Source: Callorhinus ursinus (taxonomy: Eukaryota > Chordata > Mammalia > Carnivora > Otariidae). Taken from it: a DNA stretch of 64,000 nucleotides. The stretch spans positions 1,907,253 to 1,971,252 of the forward strand of contig NW_020312904.1 in the NCBI RefSeq assembly GCF_003265705.1, written 5' to 3'. The position numbers and the translations under genes were made by a program. The notes under the pieces are model-generated. The model did not search any database. It saw only the letters and a program-made list of their open reading frames with translations, and was not told the DNA's origin. Positions within the stretch are counted from its first letter, which is position 1; every line of letters starts with the position of its first letter. Positions 11,111 through 22,165 of this stretch are shown here, piece by piece.

Positions 11111-12198
11111 CAAGAGAGGCTGGATCAAAGGCCGCTCAAGTCTTGTTGATCTAACTAAACCGAGGCTCACCCAGCCCCTGCATAGGCCAGCATGTGTTGG
11201 GCTGGTCTGATGGCAGTTCTCCCCAAGCGGAGAGCAGACTTGGAGACAAGGCAGGCACACCCACCCACTAAGAAGAGGGAGGGGAGAGTACTTCTCCACC
11301 CTAAAATATAAACGTGCGGCTGTGCACCATTTTTTGTAAGTAATTTCATTCCCCCCTAGTCAATGATGTGCACTTCATTTAACCTCAAAGATATGCGTCT
11401 TTGCCCATGAAACTTTGCACATTCAAACTTAAGGGGTTATTAGGAAGGATTCCTGAAGTGTGCTCTCCAGCCCCATCCACGGGATGAAGTCAGGACAAGC
11501 ATACCAGGCAGGACGTCCTACTTGCATCGCGAGCCTCGCAGGATCCAGAATTGCGGGCTCAGGAGGAGCGAGCTGGAGGGACTTCAGGGGCCAAGACTGG
11601 TGGTCAAAGGGGGACTGAGTTTCCCGCGTGTGGCATGGAGCACCCCCTGGTCTCCCCTGCAGCCTGCCACCCTGCAGGGAGGCTCTGCGCCAGGCCTCTG
11701 AGGGACGCCCTTGTCCCCCATCTACAGGTGCCATCTTCGACGCCAGGGACTGTCCTTTCCCCAAACAGGAGGGAAGGAAAGGTTAAGGACAGAACTTCCT
11801 CCACCCTCAGAACCCCCACCCCTCCCGGATCCCCCGGTGCCAGCACTACAGGTCTCCGTCAGAATCCGCGACCAGAGGGCACCTGCTTTCAGACAAGTTA
11901 ATCATTCTTGTTTCTCAAGCTTAGTAGACACAGCTCCAGAGTGTTCTCCTGAGCACATTAAACATTTCCAGACTCCATAACCATTCAAGTCCCAGGGAGC
12001 ACTGGCTTTCTGGGTTTCCAGAGACACATTGGTAGTGCTTTCTGTCCTCCTTTGTGATTCATAAAACCTCCTGGAGGCTGAGTGCAATTTCACTGATCCA
12101 TTGTCTCAGAGAAATAGAAATTTCCAACAAAGAATTTTAACATGGAGTGGGATGACACGGTGGGTTTGTGTGTAAGTCACTCTCCACGGAAAGGTTTC

Positions 12199-12200
<2 letters not shown>
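11111..12200. other. Single-copy sequence, no gene seen
   Basis: No gene recognised. Positions 11276-11345 resemble 12476-12546 in the same orientation (shared pattern CCACCCNAAAAT, GTG-rich centre, CATTTTNTGTAANTAA). This suggests two copies of an unnamed old interspersed repeat. Confidence 0.4.

Positions 12201-12230
<30 letters not shown>
12201..12230. repeat. (GT)15 microsatellite
   Basis: Fifteen uninterrupted GT units, followed by GAGTGCATGTGTGCACACATG. Confidence 0.98.
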
Positions 12231-12233
<3 letters not shown>

Positions 12234-12576
12234 TGCATGTGTGCACACATGACCACCTGCATGTGTTGGGCAGTGGGCAATCTGATGACAAGGAGCACTC
12301 GAGCGGAGGCAGAGGGCCAGTGCCCTACAACCCCGCACGTGCCGTGGGCGGGCTGGGTGCCCGTGGGACGGCCCCCAGCACCGCTGCCAGGTACCACGGT
12401 TGGCAGAAGCATGTCTAAGTTTCCAGGCAAAGGATGGACACGGCACATTCTAAGAATCTGGACTTGTAATAAATTCAGGGGGAGGGAAGAGGCTCCCCCA
12501 ACCCAAAATGTAGTTGTGGGTGCGTGCGCATCATTTTGTAAATAACGGATAGCAATTCTTCCTTCTTTCGTCCTTC

Positions 12577-12735
12577 TACTTAGGAAGTATTTACGGGCAG
12601 TCTCTCTGTGCAGACTCTATCTTAGGCTTCAGGACACGAAGAGGAGCTAGATAAAGCCACGCCTTCAGGAAGCTCAGGGAGAAGGCTTGGGGGTGGGGTG
12701 GGGGTGGGTAATAAACATGCAGAGATGTGGCAGAA
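12577..12735 (-). mobile_element. L2 3'-end-like relic
   Basis: CTACTTAGGAAGTATTTACG, then a GCAGACTCTATCTTAGG segment, CAGGAAGCTCAGGGAG and GGTAATAAACATGCAGAG follow the reverse complement of the L2 3' region (ATTTATTGAGCACC, AGGCACTGTTCTAGG, CTCATGGAGCTTAC, GACAATAAACAAG). Diverged. Confidence 0.45.
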
Positions 12736-12867
12736 CCTTCGCACTGGGAGGACTGTCCGAAGCCAGCGCCTGGAGCCAGTGGGTGTGTGCTTCTGGAAGG
12801 GGCTGGCTGTGGGGGTGAGCGTGGCAGGTGGGTGGTGTCAGTGGCTGCCAAGCTTCGCGAATGTGTA

Positions 12868-13015
12868 TTTAGCACTAGCTGTGGGCCAACCACCAGACCG
12901 TTCCCTCTGCACAGAGCCTCTCCTTTAAACCCATGAGGGGGACCGTGAGCATCCCACCCCCACTGCAGTGGGAACTGGGTCTTCTCAGGGCTCACACACC
13001 TGTAAGAGGAGATCT
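12868..13015 (-). mobile_element. MIR relic
   Basis: GTATTTAGCACTAGCTGTGG, GCCAACCACCAGACCG, TTAAACCCATGAGGGGG and CTCACACACCTGTAAGAGG follow the reverse complement of MIR (TTAGCACTTACTATGTGCC through TCACACAGCTAGTAAGTGG). Confidence 0.5.
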
Positions 13016-13732
13016 GGGGCCCCGACCCTGGCCCAGTGACTCCATCCGTTCTGCAAGACCTCCCCTGACAAGAGTGAAACGCTCCTGCTGGCCTTGGCTG
13101 GGGGCAGGGTCCTACTTCTGGGTCCGCATGGAATCCAGGTTGGAATGTGCACAGGACTCTCAGGGGGGTGTGCGGGGGGAGGGGGTTCTCCATGCTGGAG
13201 CTTAAACCCTGCAGGTCTCACACGCTCCCAGGGGAGGCCAGGGGGCTGGTGCACTGCCCACATCCGAGTGGCTGGTGTGGAGGAACTGCGCCTCCCAAGG
13301 GTGGGGCTGCTTGTCATGGAAGACACCCCTGCTGCCCTGGCCGCAGAGGCCGCCAGAGGGGTCTCCTGTACCTGAGACTCCTGGGCTTAGCCCCGGACAA
13401 GCTCAAGCTCAGCCCTGCCTGCCTTGTGGGTCTGCTCCCTGGTGGTTGGGTTGCAGGTCAGAGGCTGCCCTTGGTCTGGTCTGCTACCCTCTGCCACCTG
13501 ACATTTTCCATATCCCAGGGGTGCCCTCCACACGACGGACTGGCTTTGTATGGAAAGCACTTCCTGGGGCTCCATCTTGGGGCAGGTGGAGGTCGAGCAC
13601 TTGGCCCCGGGCCCCAGAGCTGCAGGTTTGTCAAGCATCGTCCATGGCCACGGCCCCCACCTGCCTGTTGCTCTCCATAAGGCTTCTGCCTGGGCAGTTT
13701 CTCTGGCACTCCCTTCAGAGGAGAGAAAGTAG
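13016..13732. other. GC-rich single-copy sequence, no gene recognised
   Basis: Overlapping chance frames up to 177 codons (13147-13680 plus). No domain, and no frame is preferred over its shadows. Confidence 0.4.
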
Positions 13733-13781
13733 CTTCTTTTCTTTTCTTTTCTTTTTTCTTTCTTTCTTTTTTTTTTTTTTT
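13733..13781. repeat. CTTTT/T-rich low-complexity tract
   Basis: Repeated CTTTT units run into CTTT units and a T16 run ending at 13781. No SINE body is recognisable next to it. Confidence 0.9.
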
Positions 13782-16700
13782 AACCTATTTTGAGGGTTTT
13801 TCTCTACTCTGACTTTCTCCAGCAATCAGGCTCCACCTCCCTCTTTTTCCCAGAAATCTCTAAGTGTTCTGTCTGCTCCTGGTTTTCATTTGTTGGTTAT
13901 CCAATTATGTCATGGACTCTCTTTGTCTATCTCTCTGGCTACATCGTCCCAGTGCAGGTGCACGGGGATGGGGGGGGCGCATCTGGCCCCGGCCTCCCTC
14001 CATTTCTCTCCACTCCACAGGCCACTTGACGGGGGGAGTTTCTCAGCCAGGTGGGGACGGTTTGCAACGCTGCTCCAAAGTCCCGGGACACCCCCAGCTC
14101 CACGTGGCCACGTGTCTCCTACCCCCTGATATGGTACCATGGCTCCATGCAGACGTCTCAACTCAGCAGGCTCAGACCTTCTCCCCTCAGCCCTTACCCT
14201 GCCCCCAGCCTTTCGGGAACAGTGCCGCCGTCCCCAGGGGCCCAGGACGCACCGCCACGCCTCTCTCTTCACCAAGCAGCCACGGGCCATTGATTCAGGC
14301 GCTCTGTCACTCCAACCTAAGTGTCCCTGAAGAACCATCTCCTCCCCTCCCTGCCCATGGCCTGGGGGGCAGGGCCTCTAGCCTGGACCCACGTCACAGC
14401 CCACTCTGGTGCCCCCAGACAAACGGGACCCTCCAGCTGCTGTCTGGGCAGCCCAGGGCCTCATCTCTGTCCCGCAGCCTCCATGGAGCCCACTGCCCTT
14501 CCTTCGATCCACGCTAGTGGTTCCACACGGGAGCTCCTTTCTTAATCTCTGCTTTAGCGTGTACCACTCTTGTTTTCTGGAGATTTCCTTCTTCATCTTT
14601 GCCTCTTGCTTCCCTTGCCTGGGCCTCTGCAACAGGTGCTTCCCGGCCCCAGGGCCCCTCCTGTGCCCGGCCTCCCTCTGCTGTCCTTGGGGAAACTGGA
14701 GAAACCGAGGCCCGCTGCCGGGCTGGCTGCTCACCTTCAGTCTGTGCGCCCCCACCTGGACTCCCTACAGGTTTCAGGGGAACGAGGCCCTTCACACAGA
14801 CCTCGACCCCCCGCCACACCTCATCTGCTGCCTTCTCCCTGGACGCGGCCCCTTCCCTCCCCTTCTGTCTGGCCCTCTGAGTTATGGGTGTCTCTGTGGG
14901 GGGATTTGCAGGGCGAGAAGTCCTAGCAGTGTTTAACAGCGGCCCTAATGTTGGAAGGGCAGGTGGTCTTCATCTGGGCTCCCCTGTAGACCACACTCGC
15001 GGGCAGGGCTGTGTCTGACCCACTGTGTACCCCAGCCCCATGGAAATACTCCTGCCCACGCGGCTCTCCCTGAGCATTTGTAAGTGTCTTCTGAATGACG
15101 AATGACAGCTTGCCACCTGTCCCTATTCTCTAACAAGGGCTATGCGACCGTTGGGAGGAGCCCATTACTTTCGGAAGAAACCCAGTGGTGGAGGCTAATG
15201 ATCTGAGTTCAAATTCTGGCCCCGACACCGAGTGGGGGAGCCGGGCTTCTACTTTTTCACCAGAGAGTGAGGTTTGCATATGTGTTCCTCGTGGAGCTGG
15301 GGGGACCCTGAGATGCAGCCCACGGAGGTGTCTGATCTGAGGCTCTGCACCCAGTAGGCTCCCAGTATGTGCAGGTTTGCAGAACAGCCCCGCCTGGCCA
15401 AAGAACACCTGCTCAGCCCCCCGGACGTCAGTTCACAGGTGAGGGAGGGCCTGGGCTCACTTCCTGCTGGGTGGGAGAGATCTTTGGCGTCCTGCGTCCT
15501 CTGCGTTCACAAAGCCCTCACACGCTCAAGACAAGATTCTAAGTGCTGGGTCAGAAAAATGGCACACTACTTCCCAGGGCAGAATTTGAAAACAATCCCA
15601 CCGTTTAGCCAGAGCATATTTTCGTCATTCATTAACCTCTAGGCCATGAGGAAATGGCCAAGACCTGCCTTTCCCTTGATATGAAGTCATTTTCAGTATT
15701 TATTTTAAGGGACACTATTGCATTTGAAAGGACCAGTGATTCAGGTCAGGCCGGGAACGGACAGTCTCATCTGGGACGCTCTAAACGATCACTCTTATTA
15801 CATCATGGTTAGATCTCGCGTTTGCTCCATCACAGCACGAAAAGGAGTAAGTACATCTTGGGTTCTGGCCACATTCCCAACGTCTGGGCCTGTCTCCTGC
15901 GCCAAGAAGCTTCCCTACACATTCACCAAAGCACAAAGCCTGCAGCCAGTGCCTCTGGGCTGAAGGACAGGTGCATTCTGCTGAAATTGGCAGCTGTTCC
16001 CTGAGCCGAAGGCCTTCCGGGGGCATGCCCTGCGGTCCCTCTATCGGGGTTAGTCTCCCTCTCACACGCACGCGCATGCACGTTTCCAATATCAGCTAGA
16101 AAGCAATGCCAGAGGAGGTCCAGGAAAGATGTGTGGATCAGGAATGCGCTCCTGGATGCAGAGCCTGCTATCCTATCCCAGGGTTCGTAGGCAAAGAAAT
16201 AAAATAAGCAGAAATGCAGAATGAAAGCAGAGGTGCTCATCTCAAGCCAACCACAGGAGCAGAGCTCCAAGGGGCCCCTGGAATAACCCAGAGCATTTGG
16301 AAGCTAAGCTTTTTAATGGCAAGGGAAGGCTTCTGAACCCCCGAGTCCGGTGGAGAACCACACGTGGAGGTGTGTGTCTTCGGCAAACACATCTGTTGTA
16401 CCCTGTAGCCGCTGCGGGGGTCTGCTGCCCCCGTGACGTTGGCGTTGGGCATCCTCACACCTGAGGTTGCACAGAGAGGGGGAGCAGGGGGGCACGCAAC
16501 CCTCCCCTGACCCCTCCAGCGCTCAGAGCAGCCTCCTTGCTGATGCTCTGCCCTGGGGAGGTTTCCCCACAGCCCCTGTAAATTTTCAGTGTCATGCCAT
16601 TCCCGTTGCTGAAATCGTTTCGTGCTCTCTCAGGATAATGAACTTGGGTTTTCTGTAGATTTACTGCTTTCTTCATTTTTGCACAATTCTTGCTTGCTCC

Positions 16701-16924
16701 TGGCTTCCCCTCCCTTCCTATTTCATGCTAAATGGTTTCTCCTGCCTTGGTATTGCCCAGATTCTGCGTGTGTGCGCCTGCATGATGAGTCAGTGCTTTC
16801 CACCCAGGGCTGCTCATGTCAAAATCTTCCTGCAGCTCAGACTCACGGGCTGCCGGTCTCACTGCTCGCTGCTAAACACCCAACTCTTGCTTCCCCCCAG
16901 CTTGGGCGCCCTACTGCCTATTTA
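13782..16924. other. GC-rich single-copy sequence, no gene recognised
   Basis: About 3.1 kb. Several overlapping frames of 100-217 codons (for example 13864-14517 plus) are shadows of one another and carry no known domain. A possible MIR head lies at 15180-15240 (CTGAGTTCAAATTCTGGCC). An AT-richer patch at 15590-15740, with GTCATTCATTAACC and TATTTATTTTAAGG, could be conserved noncoding sequence. Confidence 0.4.
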
Positions 16925-17035
16925 CTCATTTTAAAATATTTATTAAGGACCTACTCTGTGCCAAGCTTGGGTCAGACTGCTATGAAGCAAGTTGATGTCA
17001 GCCCTACTCTTCGCAGGGTGAAGGCTCGCGGGCAT
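16925..17035 (-). mobile_element. L2 3'-end-like relic
   Basis: AAAATATTTATTAAGGACC then TACTCTGTGCCAAGCTTGGG matches the reverse-complemented L2 3' end (AATATTTATTGAGCACCTACTATGTGCCAGGC). Confidence 0.5.
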
Positions 17036-17094
17036 CTGGTGCAGCCAAGGCCGTGCCTGGCGACCTGATGTGGTCAGGAAGAGCCGCCATGAGC

Positions 17095-17235
17095 GGTGCA
17101 GAGAGAGTACCGCGTGAGGTCGGGCAGCCCTGGTTTGCCTCGGCCGTAGCGCCTGAGCAGGGCCAAGTAGCTGAGCATACACGCTCACGTCCCCAGCTGT
17201 AAAATGAGAATGACGTACCCACCGTCCTGGCGGAG
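17095..17235 (+). mobile_element. MIR relic
   Basis: GGGCCAAGTAGCTGAGC, CACGTCCCCAGCTGTAAAATGAGAATGACG fits the plus-orientation MIR core (CTCATCTGTAAAATGGGAATAA). Short and diverged. Confidence 0.45.
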
Positions 17236-17844
17236 GACCCAGAGCCCCTGTACGTAAAGCCGGCGGGACCTCCAAGGTGGTGGTTTTCCCTAGGAGTTTT
17301 TATTTGCAGCCTGTCTCCGGCCCAGATACCTCTCGGAGAAACAGAGGCAGTAACAGACACGGTCCCCACACTGAGTGCTGAGCCTCGCCCGGGGGGAGAA
17401 AGACAACCACTTTGATCCCATCCGGTGAGCGTCCACCAAGTCCTCGTGTTTGCAGAGAAGGCGGGTGGGCGTTTCAGGGGAGCTGTGAGCACACACAGGC
17501 TGACGCCCCCAGGTTCCTGGACACGATCCATGAGGTTCAAACGTAAATTGCAAGACGGAGCTTCAGACCCGTGGGTGTTTTATGAAGGAGCTGATGTTTA
17601 TGCTGAGCCTTGAGGTGAGTTTGCTGAATCTTGTCCACATGACCGTCCGACAACACTCAGTGTTCAAGCCTATTTGTCCAGAGCCCTTAAGGGGGACTCC
17701 CGTGTCCATCTTTAGAAGAGGTGTGTGGGATCATGCTCTGCACCCGTGTGGGGTCCCGAAGGACCTGGGAGCCGCTGCGCCCGTGCTGGGGTCTGATCGC
17801 CGGCTGCATGGGTGGATTACCCAGCTTGGGAGGTTTCATGACGG

Positions 17845-17965
17845 GGCTATTATAAGATAAGGACACTGGGGTCAGAGATGTGGGCTGCGTCCCCCAGGGT
17901 CTCACTGGGGCCACGTGGTAAAGCACGGCTGACCTTGGGGGCCACACTCTGAATCGCATTTGCTG
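17845..17965 (-). mobile_element. MIR relic
   Basis: AAGATAAGGACACTGGGGTC, AGGGTCTCACTGGGGCCACGTGGTAAAGC follows the reverse complement of MIR (GATGAGGAAACTGAGG through GGTCACACAGCTAGTAAG). Confidence 0.4.
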
Positions 17966-19192
17966 CATCCCGGAAAGCGGAGGTGAGACCCAGGGCAGCC
18001 CCACAGCCCACCACATCTGACCGCACCTCTGGGGCCCCAGAGCATAAAGGCTGTTTTTAGGTCCAAACTTCAGAACCTGCCGCACCGTCTCTAAGCGTGC
18101 CCCCCTCCTGGCATCTGGGGTCCCAGCCTCCGGGAGCAGCCCGGGAAGGGCTTGGGGCACAGAGGGACGTCCCCACGGTGTCTCTTTCCAGACATCAAGG
18201 CCTCCTGCAGGACAGGATCTTACCTCCTCTGGTGCGACTCAACGTCTCAAAGACAGAAAATGGAAATGTTACTTTTTCTAGGCAAAACTCACAGTTTTAT
18301 GCATTTTCTCTGTAGGCAGAAATAGACCCTTTTTTTTTTCTTTCAGAAAAATCGAAGGTGGCTTTCAAATGTCAAATTTTCAGACTGAGGACAAACTGCC
18401 TTTTAAATATCACATTTTCTAAAATGCATACATTTTTTCTTTTACCTCTTGTCATCTTTTCCCGAACACGTCCCAAGTCACAAGAGTGAGAGGCATCAAA
18501 GCGCATGAATTTTCAGCACAAGCACCTGACAGGTGTTCACAGGAGAGGGAAACGTTCTCCTAATTGGCCAGGACGCTGTAAAGGGACCTCACTCTTGCGT
18601 GAGGGGTCAGGAACCTTCACTGCTCCCTGGGGGAGCTTGCAGGGGCTCGCGGCCTCCAGCGTGGTCTATGAGCACCTGTGCAGAGCTCCTGGGCCACTGG
18701 GCGTGACCCGCCCACCACGCAAGCCTGGCTGACTCTTGGGCTCTCAGCAGACGCCCCCTGAGGCTGAGCCTTGCTCTGCTCCTTCCCAGAGCATGGCCTT
18801 ACAGAAGAGACTTCATGTCTGTGGGCATCAGTGTCTTCATGCACAGCGAGGACAGCCTGAGGACATCACCTACTGCTGGGCCGCCCCAGGGTCAAGCCCC
18901 TGAAGCTTAAACGAGACTCCAGGTGGGGCCCAGTTCACCCTGCCACTGTCATCAGGTCCCACCAGGAAGGCCCAGAGTTGGCAAAGGGGAGCGGTCCTAG
19001 GAGCCGGCCACGGGCAAGCAGTGGTCAGGATCCCGGGCAGGACCTGTGGCCTGCACTTAGTGAGCGTCCAGCGACGTGGTGCCGAGGGGCAGCCCCCACT
19101 GCGAGCCAGGCAGACCCTCCCCCAAAGTGTCCAGAGACAGGTGAGCCCAACAGAGTGGGGAGTGCTGGAAGGGAGGCTCCACTGTGGCTTAG
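17966..19192. other. Single-copy sequence with an AT-rich patch
   Basis: No gene recognised. Positions 18225-18500 are AT-rich inside GC-rich flanks (GGAAATGTTACTTTTTC, TTTTAAATATCACATTTTC, AAAATGCATACATT) and match no repeat I know. They may be conserved noncoding sequence. Confidence 0.35.
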
Positions 19193-19612
19193 GGCGTGTC
19201 AGTATCCTGGGGCCACCGTAAAAAATTCACACAGATGCAGGACTTAAACCACGGAAGTGTACCCTCTCACGGAGGCCAGATGTCTGAGAGCAGGCGGTCG
19301 GCAGGCTCGGTTCCTTCTGGAGGCTCTGAGGCCTCTCCCAGCTCCTGGGGCTCCCGCCAACCGTTGGTGTTCCCGGGGGTGTAGACGCATCTCTGTAGCC
19401 TCTGCCTGTGCCTTGTCTCCTCTCTCTTGAAAGTCACTCATCACTGGACCTGGGGTCCAGCCTGATCCAGGATGATCTCATCTCTAGGTCCTGAACTTAT
19501 TACACCTGCAAGTTAATTACACCCTATTTGCAAACAAGGTCACAGTCCCCAGCACTGGGAGGTAGGACTCAGATATATATTTGGGGGTGGGGGGCACACT
19601 CAATCCACTAGA
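19193..19612 (-). mobile_element. MLT1-like solo LTR (ERVL-MaLR)
   Basis: The reverse complement of an MLT1-type LTR. In plus-strand order: TCCTGGGGCCACCGTAAAAA, CTTAAACCACGGAAGTG, TCTCACGGAGGCCAG, GGTCGGCAGGCTCGG, CCTTCTGGAGGCTCTGAGG, CAGCCTGATCCAGGATGATC, TTACACCTGCAAGTTAATTAC, GCAAACAAGGTCACAG, ACACTCAATCCACTAG. No internal retroviral region is attached. Confidence 0.65.
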
Positions 19613-20424
19613 AGGAGCAAGACCAAACCCCACTGCAGGGAGAGGGATGACCCCCACACCCCACCCCACCCCCAGCAGGCAGCTCTGAGCCTCAGTTTCG
19701 TGACTTGAAGGATGGGAGCCATTATTAACAGTAATATAATAATAGTAAGTCTTCCCTCAGTTCCCCATCCAGGGGACCCCGAGGAGTGTAACAGTTCACG
19801 TGCACAGACCAGTGTCTTCCATAATAATGTCATCTCCGAGCTGCATACCGCACTCAGTAGTGACTCATCGTTTTGCAAAACCACGGGGGCTGTGAACATC
19901 GACTTTAAAGTCACACAGACCGCCGTGCAAGGAGTGCCCGGTGGCAGAGAACGTCACTCGTACACACTCCCAAGTAAGGTCTTGGCACTGGCCACGAGGC
20001 GGCTAAGGGCCACGCCGCTCTGTGGGAGGCCCAGTGGGCGGGCAGCGGTCGCTACTCTGGCAGGGAGGCTTCCAGGGAATGGCCGACCGTCGGGGAGGCG
20101 GGGGTCTGGGGCCCAGCCCTGAAGGGCAGGGCAGAGGGGCTCGGGTGGGGTGGGTCACCCCCTGGGCTCACGGGCTCTGAATCCACACCCAAGGCCCCAA
20201 ATCATGAGTTTCATGGACTGTTTTCCACATCTTCTTACCGTGAGAATGGGTGCAGCTATCATGCGGAAAGGGGAATTACAGATGGGGAATGTTCCGGATC
20301 CTTAGCTCCAAGCAGCACCGTGTCCCTGCCGGGCTGTGAATCCTTGCATTCCTGAAAAGCAGCCACGGAGAACGCTGTCACCCCAGGGTCAGCCCTCCCC
20401 CTCCCACCTTTCTCTGGCCCACGT
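19613..20424. other. GC-rich single-copy sequence with a CpG patch
   Basis: No gene recognised. Positions 20000-20110 are CpG-dense (GGCCACGCCGC, GGCGGGCAGCGGTCGC, GACCGTCGGGGAGGCG), but the patch is only about 100 bp. Confidence 0.4.
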
Positions 20425-20545
20425 GTGACAGGCAGAGAAACTGAGGCCTGAGAGAGGGAGCCAGCCCTGGGGGTCACGGTCAGGTAAGCCCGGGGCTCAG
20501 GTCTCCTGCTCAGTGGCCTAAACGCTCTTGCTGAGCACTGGGCCC
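20425..20545 (-). mobile_element. MIR relic
   Basis: GGCAGAGAAACTGAGGCCTG, AGAGAGGGAGCCAGC and GGTCACGGTCAGGTAAGC follow the reverse complement of the MIR core (GAGGAAACTGAGGCACAGAGAGG, AAGGTCACACAGCTAGTAAG). Confidence 0.6.
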
Positions 20546-20662
20546 TCACTGCCGTGGGGACCCAGGTGGCTGGACCGGACTCACCCTCTGGACCCGCATT
20601 CAGCCCCGCTGGATGGTGCCAGGGCCTGGGTGCAAACACAGAGTTAATAACAAGTGTCTTCA

Positions 20663-20790
20663 ATTTCGAGTCTACTGTGTGCTTGGCGCTGAGCTAAGCA
20701 CTTGGAAGATTTTCTCTCTTTGAATCTCAGGACGCCCATAAAGGTCATTATGAAACCCATTTTACAGATCAGGGAACAGTCGTAGCAATG
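20663..20790 (-). mobile_element. MIR relic
   Basis: TCTACTGTGTGCTTGGCGC, TGAGCTAAGCACTTGGAAG, TGAATCTCAGGACGCCCATA and CCCATTTTACAGATCAGGG are the reverse-complemented MIR right half in order. This is one of the better preserved MIRs in the window. Confidence 0.65.
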
Positions 20791-20874
20791 GTGTGTTTAT
20801 CAAATTCTTTCATCTGAGACCCCCTCAGCCTGAGACTTCAGGTCGGTTGGGACGGGAGGGGTCTGTCCGGTCTG

Positions 20875-20950
20875 CTTTATCCTCTCCTCATTTCCTGGAA
20901 GATAAAACTGAGGTTCAGAGAGGACCAATATCTCCTTGCCCACAGTCTTG
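20875..20950 (-). mobile_element. MIR core fragment
   Basis: GGAAGATAAAACTGAGGTTC then AGAGAGGACC and CTCCTTGCCCACAGTC match the reverse-complemented MIR core. It follows the MIR at 20663-20790 and may be a second copy. Confidence 0.45.
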
Positions 20951-21114
20951 TTGGTATACGCGAGCGGCGCCTGGAAGCGAAAACCGGTCTCCGTCCCCCC
21001 ATCCAGCCCCATCTTCTCGCCAAGCTCTGGCGTGAGTGCCTGGTGCCTTCTCCCACCTGCTGCTCTGGGAGCTGCAAGGAGGAACACGCTGTTTGCCAAG
21101 TTCTGGGAGTTCTT

Positions 21115-21260
21115 CTCTGATCCGTGTCACATAAACACAGGACTGGGGATTGTCACCACCATCAACATTAATTACAGTAAAGGGAAAACAACATTTCACT
21201 GTCACTTCACTAAAGCCGTAATTACTAGCGTCTCTGGAAAATACTCCTGGAACTAGCATT
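21115..21260. promoter_or_regulatory. AT-rich island, possible conserved noncoding element
   Basis: A roughly 145-bp AT-rich segment inside GC-rich DNA. It carries homeodomain-core words (CATTAATTAC at 21166-21175 and CGTAATTACTAG near 21217) and no recognisable repeat. I infer a possible enhancer-like conserved element; nothing in the single sequence proves it. Confidence 0.2.
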
Positions 21261-21778
21261 GCCCCACTACCCTGGCTTTCTTTATTCTATATTAGGGGGA
21301 ACAAAAACAACATACAGCCAGCTCCACTAAACCTAGGCTCTGTCTGGGGCCCAGCGATGCATCTGCTCCCTGGCCCAGGACTCGAGGTCACTGTGCAGAA
21401 AGGCAAGGGAGTTCCGGGGGTCTTGACCTCAGAGTCTTCACTGGTGCCACTGAAAAGCTAGGGGTGTTGATGCGTTTTATTTATTTGTTTATTTGTCTCT
21501 TTATTTTCATGGGGAAGGAGGTCATTCTGAGAAAGAAGCATTTAGAAGCCAAAGTAATGCCTGAGCTCTGTGGGGCGGCCTGGGTTTGACCGTCCACCAG
21601 TCACAGCCGAGCGTCAGCATCGGCCGGGCCGTCTGCCTCCCGTGTGCACGGAGCCCCTGCTGTCCTCGCCCGCAGGGTGACAACGGGGCTGCCTGGGCCC
21701 ACTGCCTCCCACTGTCCTTCCGCCCCTGGCTTCTCCCCGGGAACGTCCTGCATGAGGCCCCGTCTGGCCCGGACTCGA

Positions 21779-21868
21779 GTCCTTCGGGGAATGTGGACAT
21801 GACAACAGCAGGAGGTCATCGAAGATTTTGTCGATCGGAGGCAAGGGGATGAAATCCACCACGGAGCT
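21779..21868 (-). CDS. Candidate coding exon, minus strand (unrecognised gene)
   Basis: The minus-strand frame that passes GTG at 21862 reads SSVVDFIPLPPIDKIF, then DDLLLLSCPHSPKD. Seen: residues such as D, F, I and K are more varied than usual in chance frames of GC-rich DNA, and third positions in the first 25 codons are mostly G or C. Upstream on the minus strand is a pyrimidine-rich CCCACCCCTGTCTTTTGC followed by AG dinucleotides, which could serve as a splice acceptor. No start, donor or full gene model can be fixed and I recognise no family. It lies downstream of the candidate exon at 22166-22505 on the same strand. A chance frame remains possible. Confidence 0.18.
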
Positions 21869-22165
21869 GCTTCTGCTTCTCCCGCAAAAGACAGGGGTGG
21901 GGGAGAGCGAGCCCCAGTGGGTGGGCGTCCGCGGTGTGTCTGGGCCACCTCAGCCATCGGTCCGTCTTGGGAGCGTTAGGAGGAATGCAACATCCTAGGA
22001 GAGTGGCGGGCAGCGGGGGCGACGGCCAGGCTCTGCCTCGGGGCCTGGAGCCCAGGCCTGTCCCAACACTTAGCTTCCTGTCCATGGCCTCACAGATGTA
22101 CCACACGGGGCAGAGAAGAGCTGCCGCCGTCCAGGTGGGGCCCAGGCCTCAGCGGGCCCGCCAGC

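Noticed and set aside
13147..14517. Several plus-strand frames of 172-217 codons
   Set aside because: Mutually overlapping shadows, one crossing a CTTTT/T-rich tract; no recognisable domain or consistent exon borders.
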